A stretch of DNA of 64,000 nt, taken from Corynebacterium faecale (lineage in GTDB: Bacteria; Actinomycetota; Actinomycetes; Mycobacteriales; Mycobacteriaceae). Location of the stretch: NCBI RefSeq assembly GCF_030408735.1, contig NZ_CP047204.1, positions 992,001 to 1,056,000 of the forward strand, given 5' to 3'. Below are positions 34,067-42,133 of this stretch, one piece after another; positions within the stretch are counted from its first letter, which is position 1, and each line of letters starts with the position of its first letter. The translations under genes were made by a program, and so were the position numbers. A model generated the notes under the pieces. That model was not told the origin of the DNA. It searched no databases and saw nothing but the letters and a program-made list of their open reading frames with translations.

Positions 34067-35008
34067 TTATCGGACCGCGAGCAGTTCGCGGGGGTTGGTG
34101 TCAGTGATCTGGGTGATGTCAGCCTGTGAGATACCTGCTGCCAGCAGCTCGGGGACGATATCGGTGAGCACGGTGGTGAACTCGGCTTCCGGTGCGTCAT
34201 GGCCCTTGGCCACGCCGACGGCTCCGGAGCTTAAGATGATGCGGTGCACGTGTCCTGCGTCGATAAGCTCTTTGACCAGCGCCGGCTGCCCGGCGCCGTC
34301 GATGCCCAGCCAGACGCCGCGTGCGGCGATGTCAGAGACAGGCGCTTCTCGACGCCCGATTCCCCGGAGCACCAGTCGTTCCGGCGCGATGCCCTCGTCG
34401 AGGGCGATATCGATCTCTGCCAGTGGATCAGCACCGAAGGTGTGGGACACGGCGACACCGGTGGCCAGGGAGGTACGGACTGCACCGCGCAGGAGACTTT
34501 CGTCCGTGGCGGTCATGCCTGCCTCTGTGGAGAGGGTGACGATCAGGCCAGCCGGGGCGCGACGCTCCACGCGGGGGACCACCATGCCTTCGGTGATCTC
34601 CTTGGTGAACAGATCAGCGAACTTCTCTGCTGGCCACGGGGTGGGGGGATTGGTCTGCGGGGTGAGGAAATAACCGCCCAGCATGTCCTCTGGGCCCATG
34701 CCGGTGGAGGCGATGATGTTGACTCCGGTGGCGGTGGCCAGATTCTCCAGAATGGGGAGTGCGATGGTCAGGTTGCGGCCATGGAACATGCCGGAGGCAT
34801 CCACGATGGTCCGTCCGCCGGCGTTGTGGAAGGCGGTGAGTTTGTCGCGGAGGATCTCGAACACCTCTGCGCGGTTGATGGTGATATCGGGTGCGTATTC
34901 CGCGCCGGGAACCACAGACAGCAACGATGCGTGCACCTCTGTGTAGCCGAGCTGATCTGCCGGAACAGGTCCGAGGACTGTGTTGACCACAAGAGTGTTG
35001 TCAGGCAT
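34067..35008 (-). CDS. Degenerate phosphotriesterase paralogue lacking most metal ligands
   Basis: A 313-aa homologue of the downstream PTE protein: both begin with VNTVLGP, share ELGF/QLGY-T-E/A-H, and contain GGRTxVDAxG and TGVxV. By ungapped local comparison only the first His (His26) is kept; the HxH second His is Ser28, the bridging Lys is Val157, the next two His are Thr190 (a His is one place earlier) and Ile217, and the Asp is Gly262. A hydrolase role is therefore unlikely; it may be a partner subunit or ligand-binding protein. First gene of the operon. ATG 35008 has AAAGG upstream. Confidence 0.85.
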   Translation of the reverse strand: MPDNTLVVNTVLGPVPADQLGYTEVHASLLSVVPGAEYAPDITINRAEVFEILRDKLTAFHNAGGRTIVDASGMFHGRNLTIALPILENLATATGVNIIASTGMGPEDMLGGYFLTPQTNPPTPWPAEKFADLFTKEITEGMVVPRVERRAPAGLIVTLSTEAGMTATDESLLRGAVRTSLATGVAVSHTFGADPLAEIDIALDEGIAPERLVLRGIGRREAPVSDIAARGVWLGIDGAGQPALVKELIDAGHVHRIILSSGAVGVAKGHDAPEAEFTTVLTDIVPELLAAGISQADITQITDTNPRELLAVR

Positions 35009-35175
35009 GGCACTACCTTTCTTCATTGGATCGGGCTGGATGGGGACTTGCCCGGAGAGCCTGTCATTGTGTGGCAGTTGACGTTGAAGAAACAGTGGGC
35101 CAGGAAGCGCTACCTCTGCCGTAGGGGCCGCAGCACACTGTCTTAAGGAATGTGACCTCTCTAACTCGTTTCCCC

Positions 35176-35215
35176 TACTTTTGCATGTTGTTATACCAAA
35201 GTCAACCGATTTGGT
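35176..35215 (-). promoter_or_regulatory. Candidate GntR-controlled promoter of the PTE operon
   Basis: On the minus strand TTGACT (complement of 35200-35205) is followed by a 17-base spacer and AAAAGT. The spacer holds TTGGTATAACAA (complement of 35188-35199), which also occurs with one change at the GntR gene. ACCAAA-N9-TTTGGT (35195-35215) is a further inverted repeat. Confidence 0.5.
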
Positions 35216-35229
35216 GTCCCACCTCACTC

Positions 35230-35272
35230 GGATAACAAAAACCCTGCTCAGGGGGAGATCCTGGGCAGGGTT
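35230..35272 (-). terminator. Terminator of the GntR gene
   Basis: AACCCTGCTCAG (35240-35251) pairs with CTGGGCAGGGTT (35261-35272), one mismatch, loop of nine bases. On the minus strand it is followed by TTTTGTTA, a fair T tract. Confidence 0.72.
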
Positions 35273-35301
35273 CTGGGGGGAGTGGCGTGACTACCCCGCG
35301 G

Positions 35302-36051
35302 TTAACTCGCGGTGATGAAGTGGTATTTGAACTCATCGGAGCGGTGCATGGCCAGACGGTAACCCGCTGGAGCACCACCCGTGGTGATGAAAATCGTCTC
35401 GATTGCCAGCAGTGGGCTACCCACCGCCACCCCGAGGTGATCAGCGGTCTCTTCGGTGGCTGCGGTGGCCCAGGCTTCGTTGTCGGACTGGGTGAGCGTG
35501 ATTCCGAATTGCCGCTCGAGGAGTTCAAACGCGGACGAACCGGCCTCCAGATCCTCCCGGCTGGGATTAAACTCCGCCGGCACCCGCAGGAAGATCCGTG
35601 AATGTGCCACGGGGGTGTCCTCCACCCAGATGAGACGGACGAAGTGCAGGAGTTGTTCATCGCCGTCAAGACTGAGCCGCACCTGGACGGGTTCCGGTGG
35701 GATCACCCGGCTGATCGCGGACACGGCCGTGGAGGTTTTCAGTCCCTGCTCCGTGAGGTGCTGATAGAGGGCACCGGGCCGGACGTTAGCGGCTCGGTCG
35801 ATCCGGCGACCCGGCACCGGGAACGTGCCCTTGCCCTGTTTGCGGTAGACGTATCCCTCATCCGCCAACTCACGTAGTGCCTGTCGGATGGGTGCGCGAC
35901 TGACCCCGAAACGGTCCAATAGCTGCGCCTCGGTCATGGGAGTGCTGGCATCCACCACGCCGCCGGAGATCTCTGCACGCAGAATCTCCTTGATCTGCCG
36001 GTAGAGGGGAACCCCGGTGGTGGGGTCCAGCTCACTCTGGGCTGTAGTCAT
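35302..36051 (-). CDS. GntR-family regulator with UTRA ligand-binding domain (HutC-like)
   Basis: A 249-aa regulator. Residues 14-80 are a GntR winged helix (VPLYRQIKEILRAEI, LLDRFGVSRAPIRQALREL, GKGTFV-like GKGTFP); residues about 95-245 form a UTRA effector domain. It probably represses the PTE/monooxygenase operon and itself, being released by a pathway intermediate. The gene lies upstream of that operon on the same strand but ends in its own terminator. A shared 12-mer in both promoters supports the regulatory link. Confidence 0.88.
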   Translation of the reverse strand: MTTAQSELDPTTGVPLYRQIKEILRAEISGGVVDASTPMTEAQLLDRFGVSRAPIRQALRELADEGYVYRKQGKGTFPVPGRRIDRAANVRPGALYQHLTEQGLKTSTAVSAISRVIPPEPVQVRLSLDGDEQLLHFVRLIWVEDTPVAHSRIFLRVPAEFNPSREDLEAGSSAFELLERQFGITLTQSDNEAWATAATEETADHLGVAVGSPLLAIETIFITTGGAPAGYRLAMHRSDEFKYHFITAS

Positions 36052-36075
36052 GTGGCGGCCTCCCGCGGTTGTCGT

Positions 36076-36115
36076 TTGTTATGCCAATCCTGCATGGCGG
36101 TACCACTGTAGTCAA
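36076..36115 (-). promoter_or_regulatory. Candidate GntR promoter with operator motif
   Basis: Minus strand: TTGACT (complement of 36110-36115), 17-base spacer, CAGGAT (complement of 36087-36092). TTGGCATAACAA (complement of 36076-36087) overlaps the -10 end and matches the PTE-operon motif in 11 of 12 bases. Confidence 0.5.
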
Positions 36116-36193
36116 TTTCTTATTATGACGTGGGTCATACTCGCGATGATGGCACTCATAAATTTTCTTCCCCTTCCGGGTTCGGGAAAGTTC

Positions 36194-36380
36194 ATGGCAG
36201 CAACTATTTCCGCCTATGTGACATTCCACGGATGCACCTCTGAAGTGCTCAAACACTGTCAGGAGGTCTTCGGCGGGGAAGGGACCATGAAATTTGGGGA
36301 GGCACCAAGGGGTGGGGCCTATGGTCAGGTCTTCGACAGATTCGGCGTGATGCGGAGCTTCACCCCGGCCGCAGAAACGG
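36194..36380 (+). pseudogene. Internally deleted PhnB-like VOC gene remnant
   Basis: From ATG 36194 the frame encodes ISAYVTFHGCTSEVLKHCQE and then, after MKFGE, jumps to APRGGAYGQVFDRFGVM. In the intact relative at 13133 these N- and C-terminal parts are separated by about 80 residues. The middle strands and presumed ligand positions are therefore missing. The frame stays open past the homology and ends inside the antisense permease gene. Best read as a decayed gene. Confidence 0.65.
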
Positions 36381-36411
36381 GTGTTCGGCAGGGGGGCGTT
36401 CTACTTGTCTG

Positions 36412-37746
36412 TCAGGACACCGGTGTGTGCACCACCGTGTTCGAGGTTCCGCGCTTGCGCAGGGTGGTGGACGTGGAGAAGATCAGTGCTCCCAGCAGGC
36501 CCACCGCGGCGAAGGCGAAGAAGCCCCAGGGGTAGGCGATGCCCATGCCGACCAGGATGCCGCCGAGCAGCGGGCCGGAGATGGCACCCAGACGACCGAT
36601 ACCTGCGGAGAAGCCCATCGCGGTGGCGCGGATCTGGGAGGGGTGGTTCTCCCCGGTGAAGGCGTAGATGAGCACCTGGGAACTGAAGACGAACACGCCG
36701 GTCATGAAGACCACCACGTACAGGCCCAGCAGGGGCATGCGGACAGCCAGCAGCGCCAGGAATACCGCGGAGATGACAAACCAGAGCAGGGCGGTCTTGC
36801 GTGGGGTGTGGGCGTCTGCGACCCTGCCCGCGATGAGCAGGCCGACCACGGCGCCGATGTTGAGCACCATCAGGAAGCCGAGGGAATTACCCATGTCGTA
36901 ATCAGCCTGGCGCATGATCTGAGGGAGCCAGGTGTTGAGTCCGTAAACCAGGAGCAGGCCCATGAAGGAGGTGCCCCAGATGGCCAGGGTGTTCCGGCGG
37001 AAACTCGGCTTGAACAGTGCGGACAGGGAGGCGGATTCGCTGATCTCCTGTTCGTGTTCACGGTCAAGATCATCATCCAGTGTCAGGCCATACGCGGTGG
37101 CGATCTCCGATGCCTTCTCCACTTCTCCTCTGGCCATCAGGTACTGGGGTGATTCCGGGAGGAAGAAGTAGAGCAACGGCAGCAGGATCAGACCGGGAAC
37201 TGCACCGGTGATGAACATGGAGTGCCAGCCCAGGGGTTCGATGAGCAGGATGCCCAGGAAGGCGGTGGCCACGGCGCCCACGTGGTAACCGGTCATCAAG
37301 GTCGTGGAGGCGGATCCAGCCTTGGTGCCGGGGCGGAACTCAGTAACCATGGCGATCGCCGTGGGCAGGGCTCCACCCAGACCCACACCGGCGATGAAAC
37401 GCCACAAGGTGAACAGGGTGATGTCAGAGGTGAAGGCCAGCAGCAGGGTGAAGATGGAGAAGACCGCCACGGAGAAGATCATCACGCGTCGACGCCCCAG
37501 CTTGTCTGTGAGGAAGCCGATGGTGAGCGCGCCGATCATCATGCCCACCAGTCCGAGGGTGGAGATCTGGGTGGCGCGGGCGGCATCAAGATCCCAGGAG
37601 GGGTCCTGGAGCATGGCCGGGATCGTGGCGCCGAGGACAACAAGGTCAAAACCATCAAGGACGATGGCGAACCAGAGTAATCCGAGTACCACACTGACAT
37701 TCCTTGTGGAACGGGGTGTGGTGGTTACGGGGGAGGTGCTTATCAC
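36412..37746 (-). CDS. pcaK: AAHS-family MFS permease, PcaK-like (4-hydroxybenzoate transporter)
   Basis: A 444-aa, 12-helix permease. The helix 1 signature VLDGFDLVVLGATIP and loop GFLTDKLGRRR are characteristic of PcaK and related aromatic acid symporters. It follows pobA by 40 bp on the same strand, which is how 4-hydroxybenzoate uptake and hydroxylation genes pair in C. glutamicum. The symbol is given on context and signature, not on a full comparison. Confidence 0.8.
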   Translation of the reverse strand: MISTSPVTTTPRSTRNVSVVLGLLWFAIVLDGFDLVVLGATIPAMLQDPSWDLDAARATQISTLGLVGMMIGALTIGFLTDKLGRRRVMIFSVAVFSIFTLLLAFTSDITLFTLWRFIAGVGLGGALPTAIAMVTEFRPGTKAGSASTTLMTGYHVGAVATAFLGILLIEPLGWHSMFITGAVPGLILLPLLYFFLPESPQYLMARGEVEKASEIATAYGLTLDDDLDREHEQEISESASLSALFKPSFRRNTLAIWGTSFMGLLLVYGLNTWLPQIMRQADYDMGNSLGFLMVLNIGAVVGLLIAGRVADAHTPRKTALLWFVISAVFLALLAVRMPLLGLYVVVFMTGVFVFSSQVLIYAFTGENHPSQIRATAMGFSAGIGRLGAISGPLLGGILVGMGIAYPWGFFAFAAVGLLGALIFSTSTTLRKRGTSNTVVHTPVS

Positions 37747-37786
37747 GGAAGGTGGCTCCGGATTCCTGTGAGTGGGTGGTTAGTTA

Positions 37787-38977
37787 TCAGTAGTCGAATC
37801 GGGGCAGATCGCGCCCGACATACTGTTCAGCCAGGTAACGCTGGCCAGCTTCGGAGTCCAGAACGGAACGGAGCTCGGCGAAGCGGCGCTGGGTGGCGAA
37901 GTGGTCCTCGCCGGGAACCGCGTGGAGCATCGAGCTCATCCAGAAGGAGAAGTGCTGCGCCTTCCAGATGCGCGGGACAGCGAGCTTGCTGTAGTCATCG
38001 AGCAGACCGGTGTCATTACGCTTGATGGCACGGGTCAGGCCCGGTGCGAGCACGGACACATCGGCCACCGCCAGGTTGAGCCCCTTGGCCCCGGTGGGCG
38101 GGACGGTGTGCGCGGCATCGCCGGCCAGGAACAGTCGACCCTTCTGCATGGGTTCGGTCACCGCGGAGCGGAAACGCAGCACGGCCTTGTCAAAGATCTT
38201 TCCCTCTGAGACGGTGATGCCGGGGGAGTCAGCGCGCAGGTGCAGCTGCTCCCAGATGCGGTCATCCGGCCACATGTCGGGAGTGTCTTCCGGATCGCAC
38301 TGCAGGTAGTAACGCTGCACAGTGTCGGTGCGGGTGGAGATCAGCGCGAAACCCTCGGGGTGGGTGGCGTAGATGAGTTCCTTCTGGGTCTTCGGAGCCT
38401 CCACGAGGATGCCGAACCATGCATACGGGTATTCATGGCGGGCGCGGATGCCACCATCAGCGGTGACCAGTGAGCGGGAGGGGGAACTGGAACCATCGGC
38501 GGCGACCACATAATCAGCGCTCAGCTGGTGGGTGGTGCCGTCTGCATCGGTGTAGGTGATGGTCGCCGGGCCATCGCCCTGGTAGTTCTCCACGGAATCC
38601 ACGGTGGTTTCAAAGAGCAGTTCCCCTCCGTCGGAGATGCGCTTGGCAATGAAGTCCTTGAGGTACTCATGCTGCGGGTAGATGGCCACCTTGTGGCCGG
38701 TCAGTTCCGTCAGGGGGATGCGGATGTTCTCACCGTTGATGGCGATGTCGATGGCCTCGTCATGGTCAGCTTCGCGTTCCATGCGTTCGCCCACGCCGGT
38801 TTCCCGCATGAGATTCAAGGTGCCCTGCTCCAGAATTCCTGCCCGCACCGTCTCCTCCACAGCCTGGCGGGTGCGGCTTTCAAACACCACCGATTCAATA
38901 CCCTGCAGGTGCAGCAGATGGGCGAGGGTGAGACCGGCCGGTCCAGCACCGATGATGGCTACTGGGACGTGATTCAT
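37787..38977 (-). CDS. pobA: 4-hydroxybenzoate 3-monooxygenase
   Basis: A 396-aa class A flavoprotein hydroxylase that converts 4-hydroxybenzoate to protocatechuate. FAD/NADPH motifs are IIGAGPAGLTLAHLL, the RAGILEQGT segment characteristic of PobA, the DG motif VAADGSSSPSRS, and LFLAGDAAHTVPPTGAKGLNLA. Length matches the family. ATG 38977 begins the FAD motif region directly. First gene of the pobA-pcaK pair. No protocatechuate-cleavage gene lies in the window. Confidence 0.93.
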   Translation of the reverse strand: MNHVPVAIIGAGPAGLTLAHLLHLQGIESVVFESRTRQAVEETVRAGILEQGTLNLMRETGVGERMEREADHDEAIDIAINGENIRIPLTELTGHKVAIYPQHEYLKDFIAKRISDGGELLFETTVDSVENYQGDGPATITYTDADGTTHQLSADYVVAADGSSSPSRSLVTADGGIRARHEYPYAWFGILVEAPKTQKELIYATHPEGFALISTRTDTVQRYYLQCDPEDTPDMWPDDRIWEQLHLRADSPGITVSEGKIFDKAVLRFRSAVTEPMQKGRLFLAGDAAHTVPPTGAKGLNLAVADVSVLAPGLTRAIKRNDTGLLDDYSKLAVPRIWKAQHFSFWMSSMLHAVPGEDHFATQRRFAELRSVLDSEAGQRYLAEQYVGRDLPRFDY

Positions 38978-39275
38978 GGAGGCTCCATTCTTTAAGGCAT
39001 TAAGTGATCTGCGCCTCAACATACGAGTGGTGGGCGCAGTGAAGCAAGGCGTTCATCTGGCGAACAACTGTCATAGTCTATGGCACGCGCCACATCCTGC
39101 GTTATCTCACGCCACGGCATCCAGGCAAGGGTGTACCCAGGGGTGTGGTTAAGGGATTTGGGGGATGGTTCCGGTCACTGTGCTCTGACTACCACAAACC
39201 GACATTGGACAACCCCACCCATCGGTGCGCTAGCATGAATTCCTCGGTACGTGGTGTACCTGAGTACATACATCG
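38978..39275. other. Divergent intergenic region between pobA and the thiamine riboswitch
   Basis: About 300 bp without a gene. It contains GTTC-N7-GAAC at 39051-39065 and CATAGTCTATG at 39072-39082, two small symmetric sites where a pobA regulator could bind. TTGGAC (39205-39210) and TAGCAT (39231-39236) may belong to the riboswitch promoter, though their 20-base spacing is long. Confidence 0.4.
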
Positions 39276-39368
39276 AATTGCACGGGTGTCCGGTGAAAAT
39301 CCGGGCTGAGAGGTGGCGCAGCCACAACCGTTGAACCTGATCCGGGTAATGCCGGCGATAGGGAGGAA
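39276..39368 (+). promoter_or_regulatory. TPP riboswitch (THI element)
   Basis: The sequence shows the conserved TPP-aptamer landmarks in order: GGGTGTCC, GGGCTGAGAGGTGG, ACCGTTGAACCTGATC, GGGTAATGCCGGCGATAGGGA. The last helix abuts AGGGAGGAAAC before the ykoE start, so TPP binding probably blocks translation initiation or extends to transcription control. Confidence 0.93.
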
Positions 39369-39370
39369 AC

Positions 39371-40003
39371 ATGACTGATACACGTCTGCCTTCAACCAGG
39401 GAGGCACAGAAGAAGAACACCAGACACACCTGGCGTGTCATTGACATCGTCATCGCAGCAGTCCTCGGCGTGGCCTGCGGACTGATCTTCGTGGTGTGGA
39501 ACTCGGTGGGCTACGCATGGTTCACCGCCTTCGATGCCCTGACCCCCGGACTTGGCGGGCTGGCAGCCGGCGTCTGGTTACTGGGCGGTGTCCTCGGTGG
39601 TCTGGTCATCCGCAAGCCGGGAGCAGCACTGTTCGTCGAGGTCATCGCAGCGTCCGTCTCCGCGGCGCTGGCCTCACAGTGGGGCATTGAGACCTTATAC
39701 TCCGGCATTGCCCAGGGGCTCGGGGCGGAACTGATCTTCGCACTGTTCCTCTACCGCCGTTTCACCCTCCCGGTGGCGATCCTCGCGGGCATGGGGGCCG
39801 GCGTCGGCGCCTATCTCCTGGAGGCCGTCCTCAGCGCCTACTTCGCCATGTCCCTGGCCTTCAACATCATCTACTTCTCCTGCCTGATGATCTCCGGCGC
39901 GCTGCTCGCCGGTCTCGTGGGTTTCCTCCTGGTGCGTGCGCTCGCCCGCACCGGCGCACTGGATCGTTTCGCCGCCGGCCGCGAGCTGCGCAGGGAGGTT
40001 TAA
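39371..40003 (+). CDS. ykoE: YkoE, S component of an ECF transporter for a thiamine precursor
   Basis: A 210-aa membrane protein with about five to six helices, typical of the YkoE substrate-binding subunit. YkoEDC systems are assigned to hydroxymethylpyrimidine or thiamine uptake because of their TPP riboswitch, which is present here directly upstream. It begins with GGGAGGAAAC-ATG and is followed eight bases later by the ATPase gene. Confidence 0.9.
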   Translation: MTDTRLPSTREAQKKNTRHTWRVIDIVIAAVLGVACGLIFVVWNSVGYAWFTAFDALTPGLGGLAAGVWLLGGVLGGLVIRKPGAALFVEVIAASVSAALASQWGIETLYSGIAQGLGAELIFALFLYRRFTLPVAILAGMGAGVGAYLLEAVLSAYFAMSLAFNIIYFSCLMISGALLAGLVGFLLVRALARTGALDRFAAGRELRREV

Positions 40004-40010
40004 ACCCATC

Positions 40011-41381
40011 GTGACCACCACCATCGGTACCCGCGTGACGGTCAGGGACTTCGGTTACCGCCACGCATCCCGGAAGAAACCCGCTTTCCAGGGCATCAAC
40101 ATGACCATCGAACCGGGGGAGCGGATTCTGCTCACCGGCGATTCCGGTTCAGGTAAATCCACCCTGCTCGCAGCCCTGGCCGGCGTGCTCGGTGATGACA
40201 CCGAGGGCGAGACCTACGGTTCCCTGCTTATCGACGCCGCCGCCGTCGGCCTGGTGCTGCAGGATCCGGACTCCCAGGTCATAGCCTCCCGCATCGGCGA
40301 CGATGTCGCCTTCGGCTGCGAGAACCTCAAGGTTCCGCGGGAACAGATCTGGCCGCGGGTGGAACGGGCCCTGGACATGGTGGGTCTGACCCTGCCACTG
40401 GATCATCCCACCCGGCACCTCTCCGGCGGACAGAAGCAGCGCCTCGCGCTTGCCGGAGTCATCGCCATGGGGGCCAACCTCATCCTGCTTGATGAACCCA
40501 CCGCCAACCTGGATCCGCTGGGTCAGCGGGAGGTGGTCGAGGCCGTCGACCGCGTGGTCGCTGAAACCGGTGCCACTCTCATCGTGGTGGAGCACCGCCA
40601 CCAGCTCTGGTCCGGAACCGTCGACCGCATCCTCCGGCTCGACAATCAGGGCGTTCAGGAGATCACGGCGGGGGAACTCACACGGGTTGCAGATCTACCA
40701 TCCCGCAGGGACCCTGCCGCCGCCTCCGTGATGTCAGCTGAGAACCTGCTCACCCGCTGGGGCCCGGCGCGTTCCTTTGAAATCCCCGAAGCAGCCTCCA
40801 CGGTGATCACCGGTGCCAACGGCTCGGGCAAGACCACCCTGGCCCTGACCATCGGAGGTCTCATTCCACCGAAGGATGGGCAGTTGCACCTCTCGGACAG
40901 TCTCCGTCAGGGGGTGTCCAGGCAACCGCACCAGTGGCGTTCCGCGGATCTCGCCCGGCGCATCGGCACCGTCTTCCAGGATCCGGAGCATCAGTTCGTG
41001 GCCCGCACCGTCCGGGATGAGATCGAGGTCGGACCGAAGATCATGTCCGGTAAACGCAAGGGCACCGTGGATCCGGTGAGCGCCAGCCGCATTGAGGAAC
41101 TGCTTGACCGGTTGCGCCTTCGCCATCTGGAGCATGCCAACCCTTTCACGCTCTCCGGTGGGGAGAAGCGCCGGCTGTCGGTGGCTACCGCACTGGTGGC
41201 GGCCCCGAAGCTGCTCATCCTGGATGAACCCACCTTCGGCCAGGATCCGGTGACGTTCCGGGAACTGGTGTGGATGCTGCGCGAACTCACGGATGCCGGA
41301 ACCACGATCGTCTCGGTGACCCACGATCCGGATTTCATCGCGGCCCTGGGGGATCACCATCTGGAGGTGAGTGCGCGGTGA
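40011..41381 (+). CDS. ykoD: YkoD, double ATPase of the ECF transporter
   Basis: A 456-aa protein with two ABC ATPase domains in tandem. Domain 1 has GDSGSGKST, LSGGQKQR and LLDEPT; domain 2 has GANGSGKTT, LSGGEKRR and ILDEPT. It powers uptake through YkoE and YkoC. GTG 40011 is preferred: GGGAGG lies 12 bases upstream, and the open frame further upstream overlaps ykoE. Confidence 0.92.
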   Translation: MTTTIGTRVTVRDFGYRHASRKKPAFQGINMTIEPGERILLTGDSGSGKSTLLAALAGVLGDDTEGETYGSLLIDAAAVGLVLQDPDSQVIASRIGDDVAFGCENLKVPREQIWPRVERALDMVGLTLPLDHPTRHLSGGQKQRLALAGVIAMGANLILLDEPTANLDPLGQREVVEAVDRVVAETGATLIVVEHRHQLWSGTVDRILRLDNQGVQEITAGELTRVADLPSRRDPAAASVMSAENLLTRWGPARSFEIPEAASTVITGANGSGKTTLALTIGGLIPPKDGQLHLSDSLRQGVSRQPHQWRSADLARRIGTVFQDPEHQFVARTVRDEIEVGPKIMSGKRKGTVDPVSASRIEELLDRLRLRHLEHANPFTLSGGEKRRLSVATALVAAPKLLILDEPTFGQDPVTFRELVWMLRELTDAGTTIVSVTHDPDFIAALGDHHLEVSAR

Positions 41382-42133
41382 ATGTGATTGAAGGTATCAA
41401 CCCGGTCACCCGCATCGCCGCCGTGATAGCGTTGACCACCCCGCTGCTGATCAGCGTGGATGTGGTATCCGCAGCCATTGCGCTTGCCGCCACCATCCTG
41501 CTGGCACCCCTTGCCGGGGTCAGTTGGAGGCAGTTGTTCAAACGCGGTTGGCCGCTGTTTCTCATCGCACCGATCGCCGCGTTGTCCATGGCGCTCTACG
41601 GACGCCCGGAGGGCAGGGAGTACTTCAGTTTCCTGCTCGCCCACGTCACCGACAACTCCCTGTCCCTGGCATTGGCGATCGGTGTGCGTGTGCTCGCCGT
41701 CGGGTTGCCGGTGGTGGTGCTCATCTCCCGGGTGGACCCCACCGACCTTGGTGATGGACTGGCACAGATCGCACGCCTGCCGGAACGGTTCGTCATCGGC
41801 GCCGTCGCCGGTGGTCGGTTGGTGTCGCTGTTCCGCGATGACTGGCAGTCCATGGACCGCTCCCGTCGTGCCCGCGGTATCGCGGATCAGGGGCGGATCC
41901 GTCACTTCTTCACCATGGCCTTCGGGTTATTGGTGTTGTCGCTGCGCCGCGGTTCCAAACTGGCCACCGCCATGGAGGCGCGTGGTTTCGGTCGCCACCG
42001 GGGGAGGACCTGGGCCCGTTCCTCCACCGTCGGGCTTATCGACGCCGCCGTCATCCTCGTGTGCCTGGCCATCTCCGTCACCGCCATCGTGGTGTCGATC
42101 CAGACCGGTTACTTCAGGTTCCTGGGTACATGA
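41378..42133 (+). CDS. ykoC: YkoC, transmembrane (T) component of the ECF transporter
   Basis: A 251-aa CbiQ/EcfT-like membrane protein. Its two conserved cytoplasmic motifs are SRRARGI (about residue 170) and AMEARGF (about 205), which couple T to the ATPases. GTG 41378 overlaps the ykoD stop by four bases (GTGA). Confidence 0.9.
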   Translation: MNVIEGINPVTRIAAVIALTTPLLISVDVVSAAIALAATILLAPLAGVSWRQLFKRGWPLFLIAPIAALSMALYGRPEGREYFSFLLAHVTDNSLSLALAIGVRVLAVGLPVVVLISRVDPTDLGDGLAQIARLPERFVIGAVAGGRLVSLFRDDWQSMDRSRRARGIADQGRIRHFFTMAFGLLVLSLRRGSKLATAMEARGFGRHRGRTWARSSTVGLIDAAVILVCLAISVTAIVVSIQTGYFRFLGT

